A stretch of DNA of 52,000 nt from Planctomycetota bacterium (GCA_016872795.1 VGYZ01000020.1:1-52000), one strand, 5' to 3'. Shown: positions 32,027 through 42,908, numbered from the stretch's first letter. The notes: generated by a model from the sequence alone, not told the origin. Translations and numbers: made by a program.

Positions 32027-33715
32027 CTACTTGCCGCCGGCCGCCGGTTCGGCGCGCTTCTGGCCGACCGCGAAGCTCTGGCCCTGCCCGATGGTGGCGA
32101 GCTCCTTGAGCAGCGTCATGTTGGCTTCGCCGAGGCCGACGCAGTGGATGCGGATGCGTCGGAAGGCGTTCATGCGGCGCACATCGTCGACGATCCACGG
32201 GCAGTTGGGGTCGCCGGTGAAGATGAAGGGACCGGGGTAGTTGAGGTTGGGGGTGCGCTCGGCCTTGACCTTGTACTCCTGGTCGACGACCACTTCGCCC
32301 TCGCCGTAGTCCTTGTCGGTGACGGTGAAGTCGTCGACCGAGGGCGTGCCGTCGGAGAGCATCAGGATCGTGTCGCAGCCCTCCGTCAGCGCATCGCCGT
32401 CGACGTAGGCCTCGGTCTGGGCGAAGCCGCGGCTGGTGAGCGCGAAGGCCAGCTTCAGGCCGGCGTGCATGTTGGTCTCGCCGCGCAGCTTGCCGTCGAG
32501 CGAAGTGCGCGAGTCGCTCGGGCCGAGCTCGACCGCGTCGAGCTCGTCCATGACCTTGTCGATGTTGGCGCGGGTGGCCTTGATCATCCCCGGGCACGAC
32601 TCGAGCGTGCCGGCCGCGGAGCCGAACCACACGATGCAGAACTGCTTGTCGGGCGTGAGGCGCGAGAGCGACACGCGCAGGTTCTCGCGCGCGAGGTCCC
32701 AGCGCGTGTCGATGCGGTGCCACGGGATGTCGCTCTCGTCGAGGATCGCGCCCTTCTTCTTCTTCTCCTTCGGGCCGGAGAGCGGGCCCGCGGGCTTGGC
32801 CGCCGGCTCGATCTTCTTGCACATCGAGTCGGACATGTCGACCACGTAGCACAGGCGCTCGCCGTCGGTCTCGATGCCGAAGAAGCGCGGCGCCGCGGAC
32901 GAAGGACTCGTGGTCCCGCGCTTCACTTCGCCGCGCGCGAGCAGCTCGAGCCACGCGTCCGGATTCACGTACAGCTGGTTCGACTTGAGAATGCCCTGCA
33001 AATGCCGCGCGATTTGCACCTTGGCGGTGTGCGAAAGGCCGATCTCGTCCGCGAGCAGGCCGATGTAGGCCGTGAGCGCCTCGCGATAGACCTCGTCGTT
33101 GACGCGGTCCTTGTGGGCGAAGAGCGCCCCGCTCATGGCGCCGAGAATCGCCATGCGGTCCTCGTCCTTCTTCGGGAAGGCCATGCAATTGGGCACGATG
33201 AAGGCCTTGAGGTCGGGATTGCGCGTCGCTCCGAGCCCGGCGATCGCCGCCGCGCGCAGGAGCGCGTTCTTCTCGCCGGTCGCAATCGCGAGCACCTCGG
33301 CCGCGTCGCCGCGATCGGCCTGAATCTTGAGTGCCTGCACCCACAGCCACGTGTCCACGGGCTTGCGATTCGCCGTGCGCAGCGCCTTGAGCGGCTCGAC
33401 GAACTCCGCGCGATCGAAGTTGCGCCCGAACAGGGTCGCGAGCATGTAGCGCGCGTACTCCGGGAAGCGTCCGGGGTCCTTGGTGTCGGCGTAGTCCTTG
33501 GCGAGGATCGCGAGCGCCTCCGGGTTGCGCGTCTTGGCGAGCTTCTCGCGCCCCTCAGTGTGGTGCTGCAGCGGCAGTCGCTTGATGGTCTCGTTGTAGC
33601 GCTCCAGCGCCTTCTGGAAGGCGTCCGCACCCTGCCCGAGCGCCAGCGGCGCGAGCGCGGCGAGCGCGAGCAGGGGGCGGGCGAGCGAGCGGGCGAGTCT
33701 GGCGGATCCGGTCAT
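32027..33715 (-). CDS. Secreted von Willebrand factor A (VWA) domain protein
   Basis: This 562-residue protein has a signal peptide (LLALAALAPLALGQG). An alpha-helical N-terminal region (~30-260) contains HEAT/TPR-like repeats such as AAEVLAIATGEKNALLRAAAIAGLGATRNPDLKAF. The VWA domain starts near residue 285. Its MIDAS metal site is complete: DMSDS (293-297), a Thr in GETNMHAGLKLAF, and Asp in MLSDGTPSVDD. A Lys-rich insert (GPKEKKKKGA) interrupts the domain after the first strand. Such proteins bind ligands through a metal ion outside the cell or in the periplasm. It ends 16 bp from the TadG-like gene, and separation of the VWA and TadG functions is an attractive but unproven idea. Confidence 0.87.
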   Translation of the reverse strand: MTGSARLARSLARPLLALAALAPLALGQGADAFQKALERYNETIKRLPLQHHTEGREKLAKTRNPEALAILAKDYADTKDPGRFPEYARYMLATLFGRNFDRAEFVEPLKALRTANRKPVDTWLWVQALKIQADRGDAAEVLAIATGEKNALLRAAAIAGLGATRNPDLKAFIVPNCMAFPKKDEDRMAILGAMSGALFAHKDRVNDEVYREALTAYIGLLADEIGLSHTAKVQIARHLQGILKSNQLYVNPDAWLELLARGEVKRGTTSPSSAAPRFFGIETDGERLCYVVDMSDSMCKKIEPAAKPAGPLSGPKEKKKKGAILDESDIPWHRIDTRWDLARENLRVSLSRLTPDKQFCIVWFGSAAGTLESCPGMIKATRANIDKVMDELDAVELGPSDSRTSLDGKLRGETNMHAGLKLAFALTSRGFAQTEAYVDGDALTEGCDTILMLSDGTPSVDDFTVTDKDYGEGEVVVDQEYKVKAERTPNLNYPGPFIFTGDPNCPWIVDDVRRMNAFRRIRIHCVGLGEANMTLLKELATIGQGQSFAVGQKRAEPAAGGK

Positions 33716-33937
33716 GCGCTGGGAGCTCCCACGGTCGAGGACGAGCCCAAGCCTAAGGGCCCCCGGGAGGCACCGCTCGCCGCGGTCCGATTTTCGTGTC
33801 GAGTGAGGCTCGGCTCCGAGGTCCTGCCAGCTCCGTTTCGAGTCGATTTCGCCCCCCAAACGGCCTTGGCGGAGTCGTCCGAGGGCTTGCACGAGGCGGG
33901 GGGACCTTCCCATCCTCTCTGCCCTTCAAGTTCACCC

Positions 33938-34564
33938 TTGCGCTCCCCCCGGGGCGCTCCAACACCTGCCCTCACAACCATATTCACTCCCTCCCTCGCC
34001 CTGATCGCCAAAGAATCCGCCGCCGCCTCGAACGACTCCCTCGGTGGCGCCTTCGTCGCGCTCGCCCTCGGCGCGCTGCAGCTCGTCGTCTCGCTCTCGA
34101 TCTTCACCTTCTCGATCAACCAGGGCCTCAATGTCGTGTCGCGCATGATCGACGGCATCGATATCTGGGGCGAGATCAAGCGCAAGAACATGGCCGTGGC
34201 GCTGCTCGCCGCCGGCGCCGTGGTCGCCTACACGAATGTCGTCGCGGGCGGCGTCGAGAGCATGACCGACGGGCTGACGACCCTCGTCAAGGGCGAGCTC
34301 TCGGACGGCATCGGCGCCCTCGTCGGCGGCGTGGTCAACCTGTTCGTCGCGATCATGGTCGCCGGCATCGCCGTCACCTGGACCTTCAAGGCCATGGACA
34401 AGTTCACCAAGGACATCGACGAAAAGGCCGAGTTCCGCGCCGGCAACGTCGCCATCGGCATCCTCTACGCCGGCATCCTCGTCGGCGCCTCGGAGCTGAT
34501 CGCCTCGGGCGTCTCGGGCGTGAGCTCGGGCATCACCGGGCTTGTCAGCGCGCTGATGGGCTGA
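33938..34564 (+). CDS. DUF350 family membrane protein (two repeats)
   Basis: This ~208-residue protein has four to six membrane helices in two related halves. Repeat 1 includes SIFTFSINQGLNVVSRMIDG and IKRKNMAVALLAAGAVVAY. Repeat 2 includes AGIAVTWTFKAMDKFTKDID and FRAGNVAIGILYAGILVGASELI. The NxA(V/I)A...AG core with a preceding charged loop is the DUF350 signature. DUF350 proteins occur with potassium-channel or stress genes, but have no proven function. No ATG lies upstream in frame; TTG at 33938 is my choice and CTG at 34001 is an alternative, so the start is uncertain. It is divergent from the VWA gene. Confidence 0.75.
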   Translation: MRSPRGAPTPALTTIFTPSLALIAKESAAASNDSLGGAFVALALGALQLVVSLSIFTFSINQGLNVVSRMIDGIDIWGEIKRKNMAVALLAAGAVVAYTNVVAGGVESMTDGLTTLVKGELSDGIGALVGGVVNLFVAIMVAGIAVTWTFKAMDKFTKDIDEKAEFRAGNVAIGILYAGILVGASELIASGVSGVSSGITGLVSALMG

Positions 34565-34596
34565 TCTTCAGGCGACGAGCAGAACTCGATTCCACT

Positions 34597-34636
34597 GCGC
34601 GGGGCGCGGTCGCTGCAAGGCGGCTGCGCCCCGCGC
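34597..34636. terminator. 11-bp perfect hairpin between convergent genes
   Basis: The arms GCGCGGGGCGC (34597-34607) and GCGCCCCGCGC (34626-34636) pair perfectly around an 18-base loop. The hairpin lies between the stops of the DUF350 gene and the convergent GT4 gene, so it probably acts on both. Confidence 0.65.
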
Positions 34637-34654
34637 GCCTGACGACGGGACGGC

Positions 34655-36022
34655 TCAGACGCGACGCGCGGCCATGATCTCGGCGTAGTGGCCGAGCAAT
34701 CCAGCCACATCATCGGCGACCGTGCGCACCGCGTGGCGCGGCTCGAGCGCCTTCCAGATGTCGGGCTCGTCGAGGAAGCGCCGCAGCGCGCGGGCTAGAT
34801 CCTCGGCATCGTCGGCGCGGAAGCCGACGGCGTTGCCGAAGCGCTGCGCCAGCTCGCGCATGCCGCCGTGGTCGGAGAGCACGACGGGCATGCGCGCCAT
34901 GACCGACTCGTGCACGGTGAGCGGCGCGTTCTCCCACCAGCGGCTGGGAACGACGAGTACATCGAGCGCTCCCAGAATCTCGGCGATGCGCCGGTTGTCG
35001 AAGCGACCGTGGAAGGTCACGCCGGGATGTGTGTTCGAGGCCTTCAGCGCGGCCACATAGCCATCGGTCTTCTCGCCCGTGCCCGCGCCGTGCACGGCCA
35101 GCGTCGCTTGGCCGTGGGGGAGCGACTGGAAGGCGCGCACGAGCAGGTCGGGGCCCTTCGTGGGCATGAGCGTGCCGACGAAGCCGAAGCGCACGGGGCG
35201 CGCGGCGGGATCGCGCTCGACGCGCGGCGGCAGCGCACGGAACGGCGCGTCGTCCATGCCGTACTCGGAGAAGTGCAGTGCCTCGGCGGGCACGCCCTGC
35301 TCGACGAAGCGCTCCATCAGGAAGCGCGAGGGCGCGAGGATGCGATCGGCGCGCAGCATCGCTCGCAGCATGTACTCTTTGCGCTGCAGGATGGGGGAGC
35401 GGAAGGCCTCGTCGCCGAAGTAGCGCAGCGCGCGCAGCGGAAAGCGCAGGCTGCGCTGCGCGAGCCCTTCGCCCGCGGTCTCCGCCGTGCGGCCGCGCGC
35501 GTAGTGCGTCAGCCACTTGCGGGCCCATGCGAGGCGCCATGTGCCGATGCACAGCGCGCAGCGCCACGGCTCCACCTTCTCGCACAAGTGGTGGCGCGGC
35601 GTAAGCCGCTGCCCGCGCGGGCAGTGGAACCAGAAGTCGTGCAGCGTGAAGAGCGTCGGGACGCCCGCATCGGCGAGCACATCGAAGACGCCCGTCGAGA
35701 GGCCGACGGTGTGCTGCACATGCGCGACATCCGGCGCGAGCTCGCCCAGCCAGCGTGCGAAGACCGCGTCGACGGCCGGGTTCGTGTAGGTCACTCGCAG
35801 CCGGTGCGGGGAGCCCGGAACGAGGTTGAGGCGCGTCACCTGCACCCCGTCGACGACCTCGTTCACGAGCGCCAGGTTCGGCTGCCCCGGCCGGAAGCCC
35901 GGCACGAACACGCGCGCGTCGTGGCCCTGTCGCACGAGCTCGCGCGACACGCTCCATGTATAGACCTCCGCCCCGGCCATCTGGTCGGGCGGAAATCCGT
36001 GGGCCACTTGCAGGATGCGCAT
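34655..36022 (-). CDS. GT4-family glycosyltransferase
   Basis: This 455-residue protein has the GT-B fold of family 4: an N-terminal MRILQVAHGFPPDQMAGAE with the typical glycine/acid loop, THPGVTFHGRFDNRRIAEIL in the second domain, and a C-terminal catalytic E-x7-E motif in PSRWWENAPLTVHESVMARM (Glu of WWEN and of VHES). A long insertion around residues 130-230 carries Cys and basic residues (HCPRGQRLTPRHHLCEK; CALCIGTWRLAWARK), as in many surface-polysaccharide GT4 enzymes. It probably transfers a hexose from a nucleotide sugar to a glycan or lipid in the cytoplasm. It is not in an obvious polysaccharide operon. Confidence 0.92.
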   Translation of the reverse strand: MRILQVAHGFPPDQMAGAEVYTWSVSRELVRQGHDARVFVPGFRPGQPNLALVNEVVDGVQVTRLNLVPGSPHRLRVTYTNPAVDAVFARWLGELAPDVAHVQHTVGLSTGVFDVLADAGVPTLFTLHDFWFHCPRGQRLTPRHHLCEKVEPWRCALCIGTWRLAWARKWLTHYARGRTAETAGEGLAQRSLRFPLRALRYFGDEAFRSPILQRKEYMLRAMLRADRILAPSRFLMERFVEQGVPAEALHFSEYGMDDAPFRALPPRVERDPAARPVRFGFVGTLMPTKGPDLLVRAFQSLPHGQATLAVHGAGTGEKTDGYVAALKASNTHPGVTFHGRFDNRRIAEILGALDVLVVPSRWWENAPLTVHESVMARMPVVLSDHGGMRELAQRFGNAVGFRADDAEDLARALRRFLDEPDIWKALEPRHAVRTVADDVAGLLGHYAEIMAARRV

Positions 36023-36117
36023 CGAATGTCGCTCGCGATTGCGGCGGCCATGCTAGCCCTGCCGTCGCCGGGGCTCCAACGCGAGCTGGCGCGGAGCGCG
36101 CGGAAAACGCTCGATTC

Positions 36118-37293
36118 CTAGTGCGCGTTCGCGATGGCCACGAGCGCGGCGACGACGGCGCCGAGCGTGAGCACGAGCAGCGCGATCTTGAGCCAGCTCC
36201 ACGGGCGCTCGCCCTGCACTTCGCCGGTCGCGGCGTTGACGACGACGCGGTAGGTCTTGGACTTCCAGCGGTAGCTCGCCATCCACACGGGCAGCAGCAC
36301 ATGCTTGTAGGTGAGCGCGGACCAGTCGGTGTCGATCGAGAGCACGCGCTGGACATCGCCGCCGATGCGGCGGCGCACCTCGAGGTCGAGCTCGCGCTCG
36401 ACTTGGCCGCGCGCGTCGGCGAAGCAGTCGGGCAGCGCTCGCTCGTAGGTGCGCGCGAAGTAGCCGGCGAGGTACTCGGGCGCCCACGGCTTGAGCCCCG
36501 CGAGCGGCCACGGCTCGAGCGCCGCGAGCTCGTCCGCGGGCAGGCCGGCCCCGGCGCTCTCGAGCACATCGTCGAAGAAGCGCCGGAAGCTGCCCGAGGC
36601 CGGATACCAGCGCGTGCGGCGTTGCGTGTGGCGGTTCTTGCCCGTGCCGACCGTGACGTAGTAGTGCTCGCCGCGCATGCCGCGCCAGCGATTGGCGGTG
36701 AGCGCGTCGAAGGTGAAGAACGGCAGGTACACGCCTTGGAACGCCGCGCCGATGCCCTTGCGCGCCAGCGCGCTCGGCAAGAACCAGCGCGACTTCACCC
36801 ACTGCGCCAAGTTCGCGCGCGCCTTCGCATCGTCGAGCTGGAAGGGCACGATCCCGTCGACGGCGAGCCGCTGCGTCGACTCGTGCACGCCCTCGCGCGC
36901 CATCGACTGCGCGCAGTACGGGCAGCGCTGCGCCGTGAGCGCGCCTTGGAACTGCACGGTCGCATGGCAGTTGTCGCAGCGCACCTCGTTCAGGTCCTCC
37001 TTGCGCGCGACCTCGGCGCGGCGCTCGGCGGCCTTCTCGAGCGCGGCGAGCAAGTCGTTCTCGCGCACCGCGCGACTGCTGTCGGGCGCCGGAGCGACAT
37101 GGCCGCAGTAGGGGCATTTGGGGGCTTGCTCGCGCGGATCGAACGCGAGGTCCGCGCCGCAGCCGCCGCAGGGGAACTTGTAGGCGCGCGCCGCGCGCGT
37201 GGCCTCGTCCTCCGCAGGCAGCGGCGGCGGCTCGCTCGGTTCGCCGACGACTTCGTCTGTGGGCGAGAGCGGTGTGGTTTCGTCGGTGGCCAT
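36118..37293 (-). CDS. Membrane protein with two N-terminal zinc ribbons
   Basis: This 391-residue protein has two zinc-ribbon-like clusters: C42-x2-C45 with C60-x2-C63, and C106-x2-C109 with C124-x2-C127. A mixed alpha/beta region follows (FQGVYLPFFTFDALTANRW; VLLPVWMASYRWKSKTYRVVVNAATGEVQGE) and a single membrane helix near the C-terminus (IALLVLTLGAVVAALVAIA). The arrangement, zinc ribbons then a PxW(M)ASYRWKxKxYRVVVNAxTGEV block then a C-terminal helix, is a widespread bacterial family often mislabelled as a primosomal protein N'-like helicase. It has no helicase motifs. Its role is unknown. The gene is likely transcribed alone, divergent from the 92-residue gene. Confidence 0.82.
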   Translation of the reverse strand: MATDETTPLSPTDEVVGEPSEPPPLPAEDEATRAARAYKFPCGGCGADLAFDPREQAPKCPYCGHVAPAPDSSRAVRENDLLAALEKAAERRAEVARKEDLNEVRCDNCHATVQFQGALTAQRCPYCAQSMAREGVHESTQRLAVDGIVPFQLDDAKARANLAQWVKSRWFLPSALARKGIGAAFQGVYLPFFTFDALTANRWRGMRGEHYYVTVGTGKNRHTQRRTRWYPASGSFRRFFDDVLESAGAGLPADELAALEPWPLAGLKPWAPEYLAGYFARTYERALPDCFADARGQVERELDLEVRRRIGGDVQRVLSIDTDWSALTYKHVLLPVWMASYRWKSKTYRVVVNAATGEVQGERPWSWLKIALLVLTLGAVVAALVAIANAH

Positions 37294-37400
37294 CGGACGG
37301 AGGTCAGGCTAGCGGGCGGAGGCGCGGGCAGGGAATGCGTCGCGAGCTACGCGCGGAGCGCGCGCGCATTCGAGCGCGAGGCGGACTAGCATGCGTGCGT

Positions 37401-37679
37401 ATGGCGCGGGACGACATCGAGTGGGTGCGCGAGGACGCGGAGGGCGAGCGCATCGAGATCAAGGCCCGCCAGATCCGCGAGCGCTGGGACTTCTACTGGC
37501 GCCCGGGGCGCAGCTACGGCTGGGAGAAGCTGCCCGAGCCGCTGCTCGAGGACTGGCTCGAGGTGCTCGATGGCGTCGAGCGGCGCGTGCAGCGGCGGCA
37601 GTACCCGCTCGACGAGCCCGCCAAGGTGCGGCGAGCGATTCGCCGGCGCTTTCCGCGCGCCGCGCTCGACGAAGGCTGA
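37401..37679 (+). CDS. Small conserved-looking hypothetical protein
   Basis: This 92-residue protein is highly charged, with a compact fold suggested by DFYWRPGRSYGWEKLPEPLLEDWLEVLDGVERR. There is no signal peptide, membrane segment or catalytic motif. The C-terminal part is basic (PAKVRRAIRRRFPRAALDE), hinting at nucleic-acid or ribosome binding, but nothing stronger. I do not recognise the family. It precedes apaG by 21 bp on the same strand, so the two may form a transcription unit. Confidence 0.7.
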   Translation: MARDDIEWVREDAEGERIEIKARQIRERWDFYWRPGRSYGWEKLPEPLLEDWLEVLDGVERRVQRRQYPLDEPAKVRRAIRRRFPRAALDEG

Positions 37680-37700
37680 TCGCGTACAATCGGCACTCGC

Positions 37701-38129
37701 ATGATGCCCGTGAACGAGACCAAGTCGCGCCCTGGTAGCTCCGACACCGTGACCGCAGCCATCCGCGTGCAGGCGCAGGCCCAGTTCGTCGAGTCCGAGT
37801 CGGACCCCGACCACCTGCGCTGGTTCTATGTCTACCGGATCGTGATCCGCAACGAGGGCGACGCGCCCGCGCGCCTGCGCTCGCGGCACTGGATCATCCT
37901 CGACGCGAACAACCACCGCGAAGATGTGCGCGGCCCCGGCGTGGTCGGCAAGACGCCGCGTCTCGCGCCGGGCGAGCAGTTCGAGTATGTGAGCTCCTGC
38001 CCGCTGCGCACCGCGTGGGGCACGATGGAAGGCAGCTACAGCTTCGAGCGCGACGACGGCACGGCCTTCGATGCCGCCATCGGCCGCTTCTTCCTCGCTC
38101 CGCCGCGCAAGAGCGTGCCCGTGGGCTGA
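37701..38129 (+). CDS. apaG: ApaG domain protein (Co2+/Mg2+ efflux-associated)
   Basis: This 142-residue protein covers the ApaG domain: IRVQAQAQFVESESDPDHLRWFYVYRIVIRNEG, RLRSRHWIILDANNHREDVRGPGVVGKTPRLAPGE, and the end FEYVSSCPLRTAWGTMEGSYSFE. ApaG is a small fibronectin-III-like protein linked to Co2+/Mg2+ handling and, with ApaH in enterobacteria, to Ap4A. The binding partner and reaction are still unclear. The conserved Trp-x-Tyr and HWIILDAN segments leave little doubt on the family. The N-terminal ~20 residues are variable. The gene is in the plus direction after the 92-residue gene. Confidence 0.95.
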   Translation: MMPVNETKSRPGSSDTVTAAIRVQAQAQFVESESDPDHLRWFYVYRIVIRNEGDAPARLRSRHWIILDANNHREDVRGPGVVGKTPRLAPGEQFEYVSSCPLRTAWGTMEGSYSFERDDGTAFDAAIGRFFLAPPRKSVPVG

Positions 38130-38241
38130 GCGCGCGTTCTCGTCGCGCAGTACCGAGACCTCGCCAGCGCTAGGATTCGCCGCGTGCTCGCGCTCGCGCG
38201 AGCGTCCGTCCTCTCGCTCTCGCCTCCCGCGGAGAACTCCG

Positions 38242-38565
38242 ATGCGCACGCTGTTCCTTCCCCTGCTCCTCGCCCTCGTCGCGTTCCTGCTCGTCGCCTC
38301 GCTGGCGGCTTTCCAGTCCGCGCCCGCGCCGCGCGCGGGCTTCCTCGATGTGCTGGATGTCGGCACCAAGCTCACCCTCAAAGAGGGCGGCGACGGGCTC
38401 GTCACCGTCACGCTCTTCCCGGGCCTCGGCTCCCACGAAGTGCTCGAAGTCGGCCCCGACTGGTTCAGCTGCTGCTTCCCGGGCAAGCTCCAAGGCCTGC
38501 CCGTCACGCGCATCCCCCAGACCGCGATCCGCAGCATTGAGATCTACCCCCAGCCGCCCAAGTGA
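38242..38565 (+). CDS. Small exported or membrane-anchored hypothetical protein
   Basis: This 107-residue protein starts at an ATG preceded by GGAGA and opens with a hydrophobic signal or anchor (LFLPLLLALVAFLLVASLAAF). The remaining ~80 residues are a small beta-rich domain (VGTKLTLKEGGDGLVTVTLFPGL; HEVLEVGPDWFSCCFPGKLQGLPVTRIP) with a Cys pair in SCCFPG. It reads like a small periplasmic or extracellular domain of unknown function. It lies between apaG and hipB, but the promoter island downstream belongs to hipBA. Confidence 0.65.
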   Translation: MRTLFLPLLLALVAFLLVASLAAFQSAPAPRAGFLDVLDVGTKLTLKEGGDGLVTVTLFPGLGSHEVLEVGPDWFSCCFPGKLQGLPVTRIPQTAIRSIEIYPQPPK

Positions 38566-38597
38566 GCGCGACGGCCCGGCTGGTGGGCGTCGGAGGG

Positions 38598-38654
38598 TTG
38601 GCTGTGGCCGCAACAAAAGTATGATAGAATTGACTTCTGATTCTTTGAAGTCGA
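38598..38654 (+). promoter_or_regulatory. Promoter and operator-like inverted repeat of hipBA
   Basis: A -35-like TTGGCT (38598-38603) and -10-like TATGAT (38620-38625) are spaced by 16 bases. Just downstream, GACTTC (38632-38637) and GAAGTC (38647-38652) form an inverted repeat with a 9-base spacer. A repressor such as HipB bound there would sit over the transcription start. The segment from 38611 to 38665 is notably AT-rich compared with its surroundings. Confidence 0.6.
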
Positions 38655-38665
38655 TCTTATTGAGC

Positions 38666-38980
38666 ATGCCGAGAAACACGCCTCCGACCTTTCCCGCGGC
38701 CGCCCGCCAGCTCGTGGCCCTCGGGGAGCGCCTGCGCGCGGCGCGTCGCCGCCGCCGCCTGACTCAGGCCGTGGTCGCGGCCCGAGTGGGGGTGTCCAAG
38801 CAGACCCTCGCCAAGCTCGAGTCCGGCAATCCCGCGACCAGCCTCGCCACCGCCTTGCGCGTGCTCGCGGTGCTCGGCCTCGCGCAGGACATCGACCAGC
38901 TGGCCGCGAATGACGAGCTCGGGCGTCGACTTCAGGACATCGAGCAGCCCGGCCCTCCGCGGGGACGGGCCGCGCCGTGA
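38666..38980 (+). CDS. hipB: HipB-like XRE-family antitoxin
   Basis: This 104-residue protein has a helix-turn-helix of the XRE type (GERLRAARRRRRLTQAVVAARVGVSKQTLAKLES, then TSLATALRVLAVLGLAQDI), the normal form of HipB-like antitoxins. The chosen ATG at 38666 lies after the operator; an ATG at 38621 would place the start inside the -10 box. The stop overlaps the hipA start as GTGA, the standard coupling for the toxin-antitoxin pair. HipB binds its own promoter and neutralises HipA; the inverted repeat at 38632-38652 is the likely site. The C-terminal ~15 residues are Gly/Pro/Arg-rich and flexible. Confidence 0.88.
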   Translation: MPRNTPPTFPAAARQLVALGERLRAARRRRRLTQAVVAARVGVSKQTLAKLESGNPATSLATALRVLAVLGLAQDIDQLAANDELGRRLQDIEQPGPPRGRAAP

Positions 38981-40230
38981 ATTCGGAACTCGAGCTCTGG
39001 CTCGACGACGCGGTGCTCGCCGAGCGCGTCGTGCGAGTGGGGACGCTGGTGCGCACCACGGCGCGGGGACGCGAGGTGCTGCGCTTTCGTTACGCGCCGG
39101 AGTGGCTCGCGAATCGAAAGGCGAGCTTCGCGCTCGACCCGCAGCTGCCGCTCACGGCCGGCGACTTCTTTCCGGAGAGCGGCGGTTCGCTCTTTGGCGT
39201 GCTGCGAGATCTCGCGCCCGACCGCTGGGGGCGCGTGCTGATGGAGCGCCGCGAGGCGGATGAGGCGCGCCGCGAGGGGCGCGCAGCGCGCAGGCTCTCC
39301 GAGTGGGACTTCCTCGCGGGCGTGAACGATGTCGCGCGCCTCGGGGCGCTCCGATTGCGCGATCCGGCGACTGCGCGCTGGATCGACCACCGAGCGCCGG
39401 GGATCACGCCGCTCTCGCGCCTGCGCGAGCTCGAAGCGGCGGCACGGGAACTCGAAGCGGACGGTGCTGCCGGGCGGAGCGGATACTCCGACTGGCTCCG
39501 GCTGCTCGTAGTCCCCGGCAGCTGCCTCGGCGGCGCTCGGCCCAAGGCTTCGTTCCTCGATTCCGACGGCAGCCTGTGGCTGGCGAAGTTCCCCGCGAGC
39601 AGCGACCGCCACGATGTCGGTGCGTGGGAAATGCTCGCCCACGAGCTCGCGCTCTCGGCTGGCATCGAGGTTCCGCGTGCACGGACGCTCGCGCTCGGCG
39701 GCGGCCGCCGCACCTTCTGCGTCGCGCGCTTCGATCGCGTCGGCAACCGTCGCCGCATGTACGCATCTGCGATGACGCTGCTGCAGCGCGAGGACGGCGA
39801 CGCAGCGAGCTACCTCGAGCTTGCCGAGGTGCTCCAGCTCGCGGGCGACGCGCAGCGCATCGAGGCGGACCTGCACCAACTCTACCGACGCATCGCCTTC
39901 TCGATGCTCATCGCCAACCGCGACGACCACCTGCGCAACCATGGCTTCCTGCGCACGCCGGGTGGCTGGGTGCTCGCGCCGGCGTTCGACCTCCACCCCG
40001 GATCGGACAAGCCGGATCACTTGCTTGCGATCGACGAGACGGATCCGCGGCCGTCGCTCGCGACGCTGCGCTCGACGGCACGCTTCTACAGGTTGACCGA
40101 CTCGGGCGCCGGACAGGTCGAGCGCGAGGTGCGCTCCGCCATCGCGCTCTGGCCCGCGCTCGCGCAGGCGCTCGAGCTCGACGCGCAAGAACGCGCCGCA
40201 CTCGCGTCCTTGCTCGCGCCGCCGCTCTAG
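38977..40230 (+). CDS. hipA: HipA-family serine/threonine kinase toxin
   Basis: This 417-residue protein uses a GTG start overlapping hipB. It has the HipA layout: N-terminal Couple_hipA-like domain (RFRYAPEWLANRKASFALDPQLP, then FFPESGGSLFGVLRDLAPDRWGR), a glycine-rich GGARPKASF loop (185-193), a nucleotide-binding Lys204 in WLAKFP, the catalytic NRDDHLRNHGF (314-324) and an activation-like PAFDLHP (336-341). HipA kinases phosphorylate glutamyl-tRNA synthetase or other targets and slow growth. All catalytic residues are kept, so it looks active. It converges with clpB, leaving only 2 bp between stop codons. Confidence 0.93.
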   Translation: MNSELELWLDDAVLAERVVRVGTLVRTTARGREVLRFRYAPEWLANRKASFALDPQLPLTAGDFFPESGGSLFGVLRDLAPDRWGRVLMERREADEARREGRAARRLSEWDFLAGVNDVARLGALRLRDPATARWIDHRAPGITPLSRLRELEAAARELEADGAAGRSGYSDWLRLLVVPGSCLGGARPKASFLDSDGSLWLAKFPASSDRHDVGAWEMLAHELALSAGIEVPRARTLALGGGRRTFCVARFDRVGNRRRMYASAMTLLQREDGDAASYLELAEVLQLAGDAQRIEADLHQLYRRIAFSMLIANRDDHLRNHGFLRTPGGWVLAPAFDLHPGSDKPDHLLAIDETDPRPSLATLRSTARFYRLTDSGAGQVEREVRSAIALWPALAQALELDAQERAALASLLAPPL

Positions 40231-40232
40231 GC

Positions 40233-42782
<2,550 letters not shown>

Positions 42783-42807
42783 GCCCCTTGGCATCGCAAT
42801 CCTCATA

Positions 42808-42820
42808 CCAAGCCGCTTGG
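42808..42820. promoter_or_regulatory. 13-bp palindrome directly upstream of clpB
   Basis: CCAAGC and GCTTGG flank a single base, centred at 42814, about 26 bases before the chosen clpB start. A near copy of CTTGG also occurs at 42787-42791. It could be an operator, but it matches neither CIRCE nor the HspR-type HAIR element. Confidence 0.35.
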
Positions 42821-42870
42821 GCCGCGCGGACGCCAAAAGAGGCCTTGCTGACTACGCCAGAGGTGGCAGG

Positions 42871-42908
42871 ACTGCCGATTTGGCGGCCGATAACGCCAAA
42901 GCGGCAGT
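42871..42908. terminator. 15-bp near-perfect inverted repeat between clpB and the DUF2752 operon
   Basis: The arms 42871-42885 and 42894-42908 match in 14 of 15 positions (CGGCAGT and CGCCAAA blocks) with an 8-base loop. It could terminate the DUF2752 transcript, about 45 bases after its last stop, or act as a clpB operator. No U-tract follows on the minus strand, so both remain open. Confidence 0.5.

Noticed and set aside
31910-33930. Plus-strand open frame joined to the DUF350 gene
   Set aside because: The part over the VWA gene is its shadow; only the last ~190-210 residues match a membrane protein family.
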